Shown here: positions 34,850-48,146 of the stretch, piece by piece | Position numbering within the stretch: position 1 is the stretch's first letter | Layout: each line of letters starts with the position of its first letter | NCBI GenBank assembly: GCA_015680685.1 | Contig: MNCI01028403.1 | Span: 205,873 to 269,872 of the forward strand | Reading direction: 5' to 3' | Source of the DNA: Gnetum montanum | Lineage: Eukaryota > Streptophyta > Gnetopsida > Gnetales > Gnetaceae | DNA: 64,000 nt | Made by a program: the position numbers and the translations under genes | Notes under the pieces: model-generated | What the model was told of the DNA's origin: nothing | The model's database searches: none | What the model saw: only the letters and a program-made list of their open reading frames with translations

Positions 34850-36420
34850 TTCCCCCTTATATCCTACCATGGTTGAACTAACATTGATTATTGTAGGATA
34901 ATAATCTTAGTGAACATCCAAGTCTACCTCTCTACTTTCATCAATGCCTTTTATAATTTAACCATCATTAGTGATGTCTACCATACCTTATCCTTTCATC
35001 ATATTAATGGGCCCTTCTTTAGGATCCCAAACTTTGCAAGTTTCTCACATGTTCTTTTCTCCCTTTATCCCTTAGATACTAACTCAAATCTCTTTCTAGT
35101 TGTTTAGCCCACTTACTATGATGATTATGCAACCTCTTTAGTTCATACCGATGCCAATTGCATGACCTCAAATTACCCAACTTCCACCTCAACCATCAAT
35201 ACAAATACCATAGCCTACAAAAATGTTCCAAGGATTGGATAAAGCCTTCTAAATGACCTAAGACCTCATTGAAGAGCTATAGAAGCTCAAAGTTAGTACA
35301 AATTAGATGGTTAAGGTTATAAACTTCTACCAAGATGATCCCATAAGCCCCACTATTCCTTAAATAACATTACCTATAAGCATGCTTATACTAAACTTCA
35401 TCAAATAAAATGGTGAAGGGGATTTCAATGCATATTTAGTTATTTTCTAGTTTGAGTGCCTCCTATTACAAGCCTAGCCTCATAAAATATTTTAAATGTT
35501 TACTATGTCCTTCATGGGACACGCTTTAGACTAGTACCGAACCTTACTTCGAGGTTCCCTCTCTTTCCTTAAGGACTTAATAAATGGATTTGTTAACCAC
35601 TTCAAATACAACTTGAAGTCAAATACCACATTAGACCAGCTGATGAAGATGAGATAGGGGCCACTTGAACCAATCTAAAGGTTCATTTAGAGATGGACTT
35701 CAATGCTTAATGAGATTCTAGAACCTATCTTTGAAATCGACCTGTTAGACATCTACAAGGAAGTAATAAATGACTTTATCAAGTTAAAGCTCTATTACTT
35801 GGAGCCCTAATTAGTAAGCCAAGACTTTTTGCAAACTAAAAACATCAAGGAAGTAGATAAGGGTAGTAATGACCTAGCCTTTATGGCCTATAAGAACTAA
35901 TGCATGAGGAGAGATAGGGATAAAACTAGAAAAGAAAAGACAACCATGGCTACAGTATCCAAGGGTACAAAACAAGTATAAAGATAGATATTACCACCAT
36001 GTGACACATCTTCTAACATGTCTCAGCCATCCACCTCATATGCTTCTAATTAACTAAGAACAAGTTTTGAGTGAAATGATAGATCAAAGTACACTCAGTT
36101 ACCTATGAAAATCTATGAGCTTGTAGAATAGTTTCATAAAAACAACCATATACAACATAAGAAATTGTCTGAGGAATCTTGTAAAGGAATAATTGTCTAT
36201 GTGACATAGCTAGAGATCCAATGATAGCAAAAAAGGATGCTTCGAAATGACAAAAATACTTTAGACTTGATAGGTTTTTCCATTATCAATAAATGGATGA
36301 CCATGATACAAAGTTTTGCCTAGCTTTAAAGGATGACCTTTGGAAGATGATTGACCATGAAGAGTTAGTGTTGAATGAGTCCATCTCTTCAAATATTAAT
36401 AACAACAATTATAGTATAGG
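34850..36420 (+). pseudogene. E4 gag, Tat-type, degenerate
   Basis: Coding traces run from near 34850. The capsid core is at about 35540-35740 with RGSLSFLKDLINGFVNHFKY, SNTTLDQLMKMR and RWTSMLNEI. A C-terminal block near 36237-36375 (FFHYQ, DDHDTKFCLALKDDLWKMI) occupies the place of the Tat motif with spaced His, Asp-Thr and Cys before LKxxIExLI. This arrangement is the usual one in Tat-lineage Gag. Stops are frequent. The start codon cannot be fixed. Confidence 0.72.
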
Positions 36421-37159
36421 CTCATCATAGAAACCAAATGGTCTAATCCTCCTAGAGCATAATTTTTCATAAAGGTATCACCTTGGTCTTAAAATAAAAA
36501 ACCTAGAGATTCCTTTTGCATATGGATACCAACACCACTAGCTCTTATGAAACCCTTCATCATATGTGTTCCATTTTTAGTGGTAACAATATTACAACTT
36601 AAATCAATGTAACCATTCATTATTAGGGTTCCTTCACCATCTACAGGTAAACTTGCAACAACCTGTGATTAAAGCCTACCTATAGTAGCTAATAACTCAA
36701 TAGTCAGCAAGATACCATCACTATAACATTAACAAAAAAAAACATATCATCAAACCAATAACTAAGTCATTAAAGGTAGCCAACAAAAAAATATTTTGAA
36801 ATAGGTAACCCATCAAAGTCTACATAACATTAGCTACACCCATGAATAAGTGGCCCTATACACATATATCAAAACATGAGTCAAAAATCCTAGGAAAGAT
36901 GAAGGAATTTGAAACCACCAAGGCTGAAATATCACACACTAAGGGAAATAATTTCCTTGCAATAATGAAATAAGCCAAATAGTCTCTCAAATAAATGAAC
37001 ATGTTGTTAAGCCTATACAACCTAGTCATAACTTATCCTAATCACAAAGATGCACTAGCTTAAGTATTGACTTCTACTCTTGTGAGTGAAGGCATGCCTA
37101 CCAACAAAGAGTCAATCAACTTTGTCATTGAATAAGTTTTATTTACAAAAAATAGGTAT

Positions 37160-37680
37160 CAGTTCATGCTCAAATTTTGTGATAGTGAAGTGAAGATCAA
37201 ATCACCAAATAGAGAAGTGCTATTCACTTCTCTTCTCATTACCATACATGTTGGTAGGTACAAGGTTCATTTTGTTCATGTGAATGATGGAATGGAAACT
37301 AATGTGATACCATACACCATTGTTGAGAAACTAGGCTTAACCAAGAACATTTAATAAGGCTCTACATATACACTCAAGTCATTCAATAGATCATGAGTAG
37401 CACTTTGAGGTTCTATTTCCTTTGATTTCATATTCAAAGTATAGTTTCCCACATTTGCTAACTTCCTAGTATTTGAAGAGATACCTAGTTTCAACTTGAT
37501 CTTAGGAAGATCATGATTAGAAAAGCCTCATGCGGTTTCATCTCCTATACATTAAGAGAACCACCTACCATATAAGGCTGGAAAAACTATCATTTGTGGG
37601 GACAATGTATCACTGCTATCAATTAACTATGTCAACATTGACTAATGTTTAGAGTGGAGTTATAAAAAGAAACTTCTGGT
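37160..37680 (+). pseudogene. E4 aspartic protease, degenerate
   Basis: The segment 37166-37354 contains HVNDGMETNVIPYTIVEKLGL, where Tat proteases have a D-G-G/S-S motif followed by NVIP and a leucine-rich end. A later piece near 37520-37620 (AVSSPIH, PYKAGKTIICGD) fits the C-terminal part that precedes RT. Nothing like RT follows. Instead a GGCCT-type repeat begins 300 bp downstream. Confidence 0.6.
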
Positions 37681-37983
37681 ACTTAGACTAGGGCCAATAA
37701 TAAGAACAAAAATGATGTTGCCAAAACCAACTCTGTGACATGGGGTAGCCAATGAAAATGCCTACAACTCTCATATTAAATAAGAGAGATAATAAGCAAA
37801 GAATTGTGTAGAAAGGATTCTTTGATCTATCAAAGATATAATAACAATATCATAGTAAACATCCTATTACTTCTTTTGTTAATGGTAATTTGTTCATATT
37901 TGCAACCTTGTATCATCCTTGATTGCTTATGTTATCCTTCTATGCTCTTTTAAGAGAATCCCATACTTGCTAGATAAGTGTGG

Positions 37984-38107
37984 TCATGACCCACTAAGAC
38001 CTAAAACTAGAAAAATTATGGCCTTTTAAGGCTTAAAATTGGTAACATCATGGCCTTCCATGGCTTAAAATTGATGGAAACATGGCCTACCAAGGCCTAA
38101 AACTAGT
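37984..38107 (+). repeat. 32-bp tandem repeat (GGCCT motif), about four units
   Basis: Units of 32 bp built on CATGGCCTACCAAGGCCTAA followed by AACTAG. The first unit contains CCACTAAGACCTAAAACTAG and resembles the E5 unit at 57325-57365; the last resembles the E5 units at 53465-53580. It sits just after protease, where pol would start. Confidence 0.8.
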
Positions 38108-39899
38108 GAGGATAATGACCTATTTTTTTCATCCTTATATCAACATGGTGGATGATCTACTTGATAACATTGTTTACAAGTATTATATACTTATACCTTT
38201 GCTTTATAGTTATCATTACATCACATTTTATTTAGTAGTTTCATTGTATAGCCTTGTTACATTTACCATTTATTTTTACATAAACATATAACACATAGAA
38301 AAATATAAAACACATAAAACATAAAAAATTAAAATAAACACATAGCCAAAGTCACACCATGTAATGATAAAAATATATACATAGATAAATTTCCATAATC
38401 ATAGTTGCACTGTGCAACTTACAACAACCAGAATAAGATACAATCTCTAGAGGTGTGATAGCCAAATACAATAACTATGACAAAAGTAAAATGGTGAAAT
38501 GTAATAATAACAAATCTAGTAGGAGTGAAAACTAAGCTAGAGGAGAAGGATGATCATCAACAACATCATCTCCAACCTCATCTTTGCTTGAGAAGTAAAA
38601 CACATAAACTATTAGGAGCCATGATAAAAAAATGTAGAACAAATAATAATAATAATAATAATTCAACCACATAGGCTACATGCTACATGGGCCTACAGGA
38701 TAAAGTTACCATGGAGGAATAAATTTCAAAAGTGAAATTTGTAAGCACTAATTCCAAATCGCAATGGGAAGGAAAACAAGAAAAGTTGTAGCATGATATA
38801 ATACTAGTTTTAGGTAAATCTTTAATGAACTTCATCATTCATCATTATCTGTGAATGGTGATGAGAATTTTAGTCTATTAATAGATCGACCTCAACCTCA
38901 AAGTAGAGGAGAGTAGTTGCTAAAGCTTATGTAAGATGGTGATCCTTATGAGTTTACAATGGTTAGTCATATAGAGATTAGTTTTTTTCCAATAGTCCAA
39001 CATGAAGCAGACTAATACAGTAACATCAAAGACCCCACAAAGAAAAAAATATGAATCCAATTTATTTTTCAAAATTTTTGGCCATCCACTTGCTAGTACT
39101 ATGAATACAAAATGCTATAGCTGGCACGACAAAAAAATGGTATACATGAAAATATTCTAGAAGAAAATACAACACAATATCAAATTTACGATTACAATCA
39201 TCATTATTTGATGGAAAATCTAGCATTTGCATCTATGGCTACATCTGCGTGCAGCTTAACTTGTAATCTATAGGTACTAAGTTTAAATCCCATTGGTTAG
39301 TTGCACAAAGTCTCTTAGCACTCACTATTTACCTTCAAATTATATAGTAGCCTTGGCAGTGTTTTAAGACAAGTGGAGTCTATAGAAAATATAGTAAAAC
39401 AACATGATAACCATCCATCCCATAAATCACACAAACAATGGTCCATCCAGGAAAGTCAAAAGAAAGCAATTCACAATAATTGACAGTGTCTATCCACCTA
39501 CATTATGCATGTCATTGCTCTGATGCACATCATCCCTCTCTATTTTGTGTCCTTACACACCACAAAACCCTTCCTTTGCATTCCTGCCAAGGCCAATAGT
39601 TGTGGCAGCCTCACCATTTTTTGCTACTTCATGGTCTACTTGAATGCCTTGCCTTTGCCGTCGGTGCCACAAAATTCCCATTTCGTAGCAACGCCCTCCA
39701 TTGATTGCCATGGAAAATCTAACATTGTTATAGAAAAGCCTTGGTAGCACATTGCAATAGAGTCCAAAGTTACCAAGTGAGCCCCTAATGACTAGTGACT
39801 TGTAACAAAATAAAAGCATATCACACCCACTAAGTGAAAGGGGAAAATCAAAACAAGCTACTTAAAAAAAAACACTTCTAAAGAGAACTTAATATTATT
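38108..39899. other. E4 interior, no recognised gene
   Basis: AT-rich sequence with an AAT run at 38644-38662. One small ORF on each strand (39505-39819) has no recognisable motif. The left end of the LINE lies somewhere near 39900. Confidence 0.4.
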
Positions 39900-40009
39900 T
39901 TCAAAGCCTAGTACTAGAGCACTTCATACCATAGTCAAATTTAGTGTAGTTAGTGTTTTGATACTAGGCATTCAAATGGCATTTTCAAATGAAGAAAATA
40001 ATCTTAAAA

Positions 40010-43000
40010 AGGAGAATCTTCCAAGCCTTTAGAAAGTGTTGCTTAACATAGTCATCATTGAAGATACATAAAGGGAAACTAATAAGGTAATTTAGAATAA
40101 AAATCTAAAGAGACTAACACCACTTCCAAATTTGTAAGGAAAAAGAGCATTTCAAAAAAACATGCACAAAAGAGTCTTTGGCTTGACGAATGCTGCATTT
40201 AGGGCAATGAACTCCTAGGAAGTGAAGCCTATGTACAATGGGAAGACCATGATGAATCAAGGACCAAAAAAAGATTTGATTCTTAGGTTGGACCTTGGAA
40301 ATCTAGACATAATGAAAAATAGCTTTCCAATGGTGATCCTCAAGTTGCACATTCCATGTTTTATTTAAAGTGGAGAATTGAAATTCTTGAAAGTGAAACC
40401 AAGATTTGGCTTTAGAAAGATGAAGGAATGCAAAGGGGATCCATTAGGCCAAAACCAGTCATCATACCAAGTAGTATCATTATGCAGCTTAGGAACTCCA
40501 AAGTTGGAGAGAACATGCTTAATGTGTTGATAAATAGGAGTATATTGTCTTTAAATCCCCCATTTAACTCTAACATATTACCAAGAGAGGGCAATAAAAT
40601 CATTTCTAATAGAAAATAATTGGCCAACATGATGGAGATTGTGATAAGAAAAATGATTATCTTTGTGAGAAAATTCCTTATATAAATAAGCAAGATTCTT
40701 TTTTGAAAATAGGTGACCACCAAATGGAGTGCATTAACAAAGTGTTTAAGCTTAATTGAGTAGGCTTCCATTGCAAAAAGCTTTAATTTGACTACAAGAC
40801 CACCAAATTTTCTTGAAAAGGAAGGGGTATAATATTTTGAGATCCTCCATAGTTGGTCCAAGTGTTCCAATGAGTATTATTTCATCTTTGGTGATTACCT
40901 AGATACGGAAGACTATTCCTAAATAGAATCTTCCAAGCTTCATTACCTTCTATATAGTGAGTGACCCATTTAGAGGCCAATAGAATGCTTTGTTATTTAA
41001 TAGAGGAAAGACCCAAGCCATCCAAATACTTACTTTAAATGCAAATATCCAAAGTAACTCAATGAAAAGCTTTGTGATTATTCTTATTTGCCCATAAAAA
41101 TTTCCTGAGAATTTTGTTGATGCTCTGAAAGGAAGATTTAGAAGGATCCATGAAAAAAGAGTAGTACACATGAGTGGAGCTCAATATATGGTTGGCTAAA
41201 ATAAATCTACCTATAAGAGATAAGGGTTTGAANCTATGGTTGGCTAAAATAAATCTACCTATAAGAGATAAGGGTTTGAAAGCCCATTTCAAAGCCTTAT
41301 ATTTAACGTTTTCCATCACACTATTCCATAAAGTGGTAGGAGTAGAGAATAAATCTATCAAAATATCCAAAAGGCTGAAAACATATATAGGATAAAGCCA
41401 CTTGAGATTATATTTATAAGTCCAAGTAGGCCTTGGAGAGAAGATCAACCAAATAGCTTTTGTTTTGCTGCAATTAATTTTGAGGCTTTATAGTAAATGT
41501 TAATGCAATCCAAGGTAGTGTTAAAATTATTATCATCCTCAAGCAATGTGAGAAAAGTGTCATTTGCAAAATGATTGTAAATGAGATCCTTACCATCGTG
41601 TGAAAGCGTGATACATTTTAACCTCATAGAATCATTGTGAGCTCTAAGAACAACTCCAAGAGCATCAATAGTAATGACAAAGGGATAAGAAGCTAAAGAG
41701 CATCCCTATTTGACTGATTTTTGAAGCTTAATAACCTTAAAGATCCCATTAATATAAATAACTAAAGAGGCATCCGATAAAAGAAGATCAACATGACTAT
41801 CAAAAACATGACCTATGTTACGATGCTTAATAACAGTTCTTAAAAAAGACCAATCAAGGATATCATAAGCTCTTGCAAAATTGAGCTTAGAAAGAATGAA
41901 TTTTTGATCAATGGAAGAAGCCCAATGCATATTCTCAATGGTAGTAATGACATTATCTAAGATATACCTGCCTTGAACAAAGCTAGTTTGCTCTTTGCTC
42001 ATGAGTTGAGGATGAAAAGATTTTAATTTATTGTCTATAGCTTTAGAAAAAATTTTGTAAATAACATTTAAAAGAGTAATAGGGTGCCAGTTGCTAATGC
42101 ACATACAATCTCCTAAATTGAATAGAAGGTTAATAATTCTAGCATTGATAACTTTGCCAAAAGAACCTTTTATAAGAGCTTCCTTTACACAATATGAATG
42201 GTATCTTGAAGAGTGGGCCAAAAGTTCTGGAAAAATTTTGTAGGAAGATCATTCATACCAAGGGCTTTGCCATAATGAAATATATCCTATTTAGATGGAA
42301 GAGTAGCATCACCAAATATGGAATGATTAAAAGGATTACTGACACCCATGCAATTATCTATTGTAATAAAATCACTATCTTCTTTACAAAAAATAATAGA
42401 GTTAAAATCAAAGAAAGCTTGTAAAATGTTAGTTTTGGAATTTAAGATATTATCTTCAACTTGAATAGATAGGATTTTAGGGAAGGGAAGTCTCCCTTTG
42501 ATGAGATGAAAAAAATCTTTAGTAGCCTAGTCACCCATATGAAGCCAAGAAAGATGAACATGAAGGTGAGCATCTCTAGCTTCATGATGATTCATAATAC
42601 GCATGTTCTCCTTGGCAGTTTGCAAACAATAGAATTGAGCCTTAGTAGCTTCACTTGTATTAATAATATTTTGTAATAAGGACATTTTCTTATGAAGTTT
42701 GAACTTATGTGAAGTTATTCAAAAAGCCACCATTTTACTTACATGTTTGAAAAAACATTAAAGGTGAGTACAAGCATTTATCCATAAATCTATCTACCCA
42801 TCATCACTAGTGGGTTTACGATGCAAATTCCAAATTTTCATTAATAAAGAGAACATAAAGATACTACGAAGAAAGGTAGTGTTAAAAATATATGGAAGAG
42901 AAGAAGTAGCTAGAAGGGGGAAGAAACCAGTGAATAGGATAATGAGCTACGAGAACCTGGGAATAATGTGCTTGAATGGGAGCACTATTGATGGTAGTAA

Positions 43001-43655
43001 ATTGGATAGAAACATTCAAAAACATGTAAACCTAGTTCAACCTAGAAGAAATGTAGGAATCTCCTTGTCTAGCATTTCTTTAAGTAAATCAATTAGAAGT
43101 ACTAGACAAGATGTTATTTCCATTAACTTCTTACAAATTCAATTTACTCTTCAAATGAAGTTGAAAGAAAAGTTCACTGTTATCTAAACCACCTCTTTAT
43201 CCTTCAAATTTGTCCTCTAGATTCTAAATCATATTAAAGTCTTATATGATGATCCAATTGGCTATAGAAAAGTTATGATCAAGAAAATTCCAAAAAATCT
43301 ATTGATCATTCAAGATAAAAGGAGCGTAAATGGAAACAAAGCCTAGAAATTCATTAGTGTAGTGTAACTGAACCCAACAACAATGTCCTAAACTATCACA
43401 ACAATGATTGATGATAGACTCTTGCCACTTTCTTTGAAGAAGAATCATAGCTTCACCTTTATGATGCTCATGGTTAGAAGAAACATAATAACTATTGGGA
43501 AAAAAACTCTTACAACAAGTTTGGAGATGGAAACCTTAAATAAGTATTGGGAAAAATACATTTACAATAATAAAGGAAACATCTAGGTAATGCCTACGAA
43601 TATAATCTTGGACCATATATCTTCTACAGGATCCATGAGTGCCCTAACATTTCAT
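40010..43655 (-). pseudogene. LINE ORF2: endonuclease, RT, zf-RVT
   Basis: ATG 43655 opens MKC-stop, the usual MKC start of plant L1 ORF2, with MVQDYIRRHYLDV after it. The endonuclease continues with FLGFVSIYAPF and a DFNMIQNLEDKF block (43230-43330). RT at 41450-42221 shows NWHPITLLNVIYKIFSKAI, FVQGRYILDNVI, LSKLNFARAYDILDWSFL (the usual KxDFxKAYD motif altered) and later INIYYKASKL. Its FADD-type catalytic box is NHFANDTF near 41580, one acid lost. A zf-RVT segment near 40150-40320 (NQIFFWSLIHHGLPIVHRL) ends it. Not functional. Confidence 0.87.
41187..41280. other. Exact 46-bp duplication across a single N
   Basis: 41187-41232 recurs as 41235-41280 with an N at 41233. It creates spurious long frames on both strands within the LINE. 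Confidence 0.88.
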
Positions 43656-43669
43656 GAGAGACACTTCAT

Positions 43670-44790
43670 TGTGATTGTGAAGATGAAGAAGGATCTTCCT
43701 CGATTACAAAAGTCTTAAAAGAATTTCTAGACTTAAAGTTATTTACTAAAGGATGATGAGCAACTGATTTTCTACTAGCAAAATAATTATCATTAGCAAA
43801 AATCAAGGATTGATAACATTTAGAGAAATTTCTAAAGATAGGATTATCACATGTGACTAAGGCATAAGATTTTCTGGTAACTCACTCCCAACCACCACTA
43901 GCTTCTTTTGGAGTTCCTTTTTGATTGTAGCATTAGTAGCCTCAATATTTATGTCTTCAACATTAGTCATCTTGGGTCTAAGAGAAGAAGGATTATCTAG
44001 GGGGTGCATCTCAGTAGTATTATTAACTTGATCCAAAGATATATTTTTATCTTTTAATTCTTTAGTAACTTGTTCAGATAAATTCTCTCAGCTTCAATCT
44101 TGGCCAATTGCTTTTGGCATTGGGCTTTACTATGATTAGGATTAAGAAAATAATAACAATGAATCAAGAGTGTAAGATATGAGATATTTTGCATGAAATT
44201 CTTTTCTTTAATATTAAACTCTAGAAAGTCTAGTTGTTGCTTTTGTATATCAAGTTTGATACAAACTTGCTAAGCTGGTCTTGGATGAAAGCTTGAAAAA
44301 GAATCCATTATAATAACCTCCCTAATTTGCATATCAAGAATGTCAATATGTGTAGAAAAATGTGATGGAAGTCCTAGAAATTTAATCCAAACTAGCAAAA
44401 TACTTTTACTTTCTTTCTTTGTGTCAAAATCCCCCTTCCAAGGTTGAAGTAATAAAAAGGATCCACAAACATTCCAAATAGACTATTTTTTCACAAAGTC
44501 TATTATAACCTTGGTTTTGAAAGCAAAAGAAAAAAAAACCTCCCCTCTCATAAGATTAAAAGCTAGGGTTAATTGAATATTTCTTGGTTCGTAGGATTTT
44601 TGAACCTAATCCTTAGAAACTGAGGCAGGAGGAATCCTGCTAGATAAAAAACCAATTGCATAAAGCTGAGTAAAGGTTTGGACTATTTAATCAAATATGT
44701 TTTTAGGAAATATAAATGCAAAACATTATCATTATCATCCACATCAATAGTATTCTCATTGGTATGTAGTTTGCTATTGGAGGAATCCAT
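43670..44790 (-). pseudogene. LINE ORF1: nucleic-acid-binding protein
   Basis: ATG 44790 (MDSSNSKLHTNENTIDVDD) opens the frame. A domain resembling DUF4283 follows, with SILVWIKFLGLPSHF near 44370. The later zinc-knuckle region CYYFLNPNHSKAQC keeps the C-X2-X-X4-H-X4-C spacing, but the second cysteine is phenylalanine. Stops are present. ORF1 proteins of this type coat the LINE RNA. Confidence 0.7.
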
Positions 44791-45493
44791 TATCTTCTAT
44801 ATTTTTACTCTAACATCAAAAAGTGAAGAAAATATTTGGGTCATGAAAACCTTGTAGGGCCCTAGCCCAAACACTCTAAGGAACCAAAAGTAGAGTAAGA
44901 GAGAAAAACTAGAAACAAACTCATCAAGAGAACTATTCATAGAAGGGTGAGAAGTAGAAGCACTAGAGTGAATCTTGCATGGCAGTGACAAAAACAAGAA
45001 TACTTCCAGCACAAAGATATATCCTAAGATATCTACCACAAGTAGACTCACCTAGGAAATTCAAACCCATAGGCCAAAGTAGCAACAATGAATCCAAGCC
45101 ACAAAGATCAATCACACATCAGACCATGTGCTCAATCTAAGTGAACACACTGCTATGCAGAAAGAAGCACAACAATCTAGAATAATGCAATAGAACACTT
45201 TTCTAGAAACTACACTACTTAGCTGGAAACACCCCATCAAGCCTAGCCACCAATAGATACCTTTTTTTCTGCTAAAAAGACTCACTTAGTAGAAAAAACT
45301 TGCATTGTGCCAAGTGAAAGGTTTTTCCTTGATCTATGTTCAATTGCAACTATGAGGACACAACTAAATTGAACAAATAGCCAAGCCCAAACAATTCAAG
45401 TAAGCTACAAATAAATGAGAAATGTTTAACCCTACTTCAAACCTAAACATTGTAACTTTTATAAGACATTATCTAACTACCAATGCCATGAAT

Positions 45494-45810
45494 ATTTCTA
45501 TGTTGATGTCATATGCTAAAAGATCCAAGTCCATACACTGGCCAATGTGTGACACATGGAAATTTCCATTTTTGACTCTATAGGTTAAGAAACCAAGTTC
45601 TATACACTATATAGCATATGGAAATGTAAAAAATTAAGAATTAATTAAGAAATTTCTATGTTGATGTTAGATGCTAAAAATCCAAGTCCTTAGATTGGCT
45701 AGTATCTAGGCTAGCATGTGACACATGGAAATTTCCATTTTTGACTCTATATGCAAAAAATTAAATTCCATATGATATGTAATGTATGGAGTAGTGTATG
45801 AATAAAAATT
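45494..45810. repeat. Two-copy repeat, period about 158 bp
   Basis: ATTTCTATGTTGATGT occurs at 45494 and 45652, each followed by a shared 'ccaagtcc' and a block around 'gacacatggaaatttcc'. A partial third copy follows. It lies just upstream of the LINE in E4. Confidence 0.7.
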
Positions 45811-46325
45811 TCTATTCTTATGTTTATACATTGTGTAGTGTATGGAGTAGCATATGGACACACATAAAATTAAAACTTACTATTTTCAATTCCATCATAT
45901 TCCATATGTGAGGTAAAAAACTACTAATTTTCTACTCCAAACCCATACAAAATATGGAAATAACAATAAGATTAAGAGAATTCTTTATTTTTCTTTCCAT
46001 ATGCTATGTGTGAGAAAAGTGATGAGGAAATTGATTAGATACATAGAACCTAGACCTAAAATCGACCATCACCTCTACATGCTAGGAAATAGTAATTTTT
46101 TGACTTTTCCAAACTAATTTAACCATGAAAAGTCATTAATTTAAAAATTTAAACCCTTTTTTCATAATTTTGATAATTTATAACCTATGTTATCTTATTT
46201 ATAGCCTATTTTCGCATAATTTTGATAATTTGTAGCCCAATTTATTAATTTTTTCCTATCTTAAATACAAAAGGTCTAAAAAATTAAAATGAGTTTTATA
46301 GTAAATATATATTAAATTTAAGACT

Positions 46326-46505
46326 ATTCTGACCTTGTTCCACCTTTTTTGCAATGTTGTATCTTGTTTTAACTTTATTTTTACTTAGTTTTACCTTGTT
46401 TTCACTTTGTTATTAGTTTGTTTTACCAAGTTTTACCTTACTTTGCCTTATAGGGACCTCACCTTGCCTTGTTTAGCCTTGTTCTACATTGTTTTGACTA
46501 TGTGG
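46326..46505. repeat. Low-complexity TTTTACCTTG-type repeat
   Basis: Around a dozen imperfect copies of TTTTACCTTG / TTTCACTTTG, period about 11 bp. Confidence 0.6.
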
Positions 46506-48130
46506 AATTATTTTTCTCTATTATTATAATGTTTTGCAGTATTTCAACATTGTTTAATAATTTTATCATGAAGATGCTACTTGATGTGCTTATGGTCATA
46601 TATAGGAATGGGCTAGGAGGATGAGGAAGAAAATTTGACTAGCCTTAAAACCCAAATAGATCCTTCTCATGATGTTGTTATGCCAAGGGAACCTTGAATA
46701 TTTAATCATTAAGCCTCAAAACATTTCTTGCTTGAGGTCTTAATATCTTGAAGTAGCCTAATTACCATTGACCTTGAAGCCAAATCCATCAAAAAGGATG
46801 CTTGGATGAAATTTTCATTTAAACCAAGATGGTAAGGAGAAAATGCATGAAACTAAGTTCCTCAGTAGATTTTAAGCTTGCTCAAGACATCATTAAAACC
46901 TTGTATGGAAACATTAAAGCCATCACATAGCCCTTGATTACATCTAACATTCACATGTTTGTTGTTACTATGGTTGATATTTTGTTCATAGATTTGGGCA
47001 AATAATCAACGTTAACAACTATTTTATTCTACAAAAAGTGAGTCGTTGTAACCTATTATAGCTTCTTTTGATGTTACAGAGAGCTGCAAAATTTATACAA
47101 ATCTATGAAACACCAATACAAACTTCTCATTTTCTTCCCGTTGTAACCAATATTAGCCTATGCCTACTTATTGTCCCATTGTGATCTTATGCAAATATAT
47201 TGTAATTACATGTACTATTTGACTTGTTTCTTGTCCTCTTGAAGTGGTATTTGAAATATGACCCTAAAGTCATTGCAAAGGTATGATTCATTATAGTAGT
47301 AAGTTACCATGTGAACTTGATATGCAAGATTCATTTAGATTGCTTGACACCAAAAGTATTTATCTTAGATCACCTCCATTACCCCTTCTAAGCCATATTC
47401 CTGTAGCCAAATTATGGCCTCCCTTACCTTGTTAATAATGGAAATTATACATTCGACATTCATGCACCATGGCCTTATGACATCTCCTTCAATATGCTTC
47501 ATTAGTCTAGTGCATTGGATGTAACACATCTCATTTATCGAGAAGGTAGAAATCAAATTCACCAAGTGTACCACATTTTATTTGGAGAGAAAATAGAAAT
47601 CAAGTTCCCTATGTGTGACATAGCTCATTCAAGTGAGAAAATAAAGTTAGGCATTGGTGATGAAACCTAGTGAAGGTTTCAACCAAAAAAAAATCAGGAA
47701 GGAAATTGCCAAGAAGCCAAGAGGCTTATGTAGCCTAATGTCAAACAAGTGGCTTTGAATGAAAAAAAAAGGAGAATGAAGATGACCTAAGAAGCCTAAG
47801 AATGGAGTTTTGACACCCATAAAACATCTTTGGGTACCTAGCAGTTCAAGCAGCTAAGCATGAAGACTTTTTTGACAAGACATGCTAACATCATGTCATG
47901 GCTAGGATGTCAACATTTGAAATTCCTTGTTAATCCCTTGATAATTAATAGGACATATATCTTACCTCAAACATATAACATTCCCCAATGAGTTCATTTC
48001 ACCATCATGAGCACTCATTGGTCTGGTTTGACAACTATAGATCAAGTATGGAGAGGGAGTATTAGTGATGAACTTCTAATGATGTTTTTTATTCTTTGTT
48101 GATGCCTCTCAGGTCAATTCTCCAACCATT
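46506..48130. other. E4 3' interior, no recognised gene
   Basis: No coding block of pol type on either strand. One minus-strand ORF (47365-47574) has no family motif. Confidence 0.4.
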
Positions 48131-48146
48131 AATAAAGAGAGGCCAA
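48131..48146 (+). promoter_or_regulatory. E4 polypurine tract
   Basis: AATAAAGAGAGGCCAA sits directly before the right LTR. The 60 bp ending here match the corresponding stretch of E5 (53322-53380, minus) at about four in five positions. Confidence 0.7.

Larger units (their letters stand above)
39900..45065 (-). mobile_element. L1-type LINE nested in E4
   Basis: Minus-strand ORF1 (zinc-knuckle protein) and ORF2 (endonuclease, RT, C-terminal zf-RVT) relics occur in the order of plant L1 elements. The right end has a leader upstream of ORF1 at 44790-45065. No clear poly-A (poly-T on plus) or target-site duplication is seen at the left end, so that limit is approximate. All reading frames are broken. 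A 46-bp duplication across an N (41233) is probably an assembly fault. Confidence 0.85.

Noticed and set aside
37984-38107. CRISPR array from regular 32-bp repeats
   Set aside because: The units abut with no unique spacers, the genome is a plant nuclear one, and the same repeat lies in another retroelement.
39505-39819. Overlapping small ORFs on both strands
   Set aside because: No motif, no repeat partner and no conserved neighbour; left as unassigned interior of E4.
41059-41448. Long overlapping frames on both strands within the LINE
   Set aside because: They exist only because of the 46-bp duplication around the N at 41233; the minus strand is the LINE ORF2 tail and the plus frame is its shadow.
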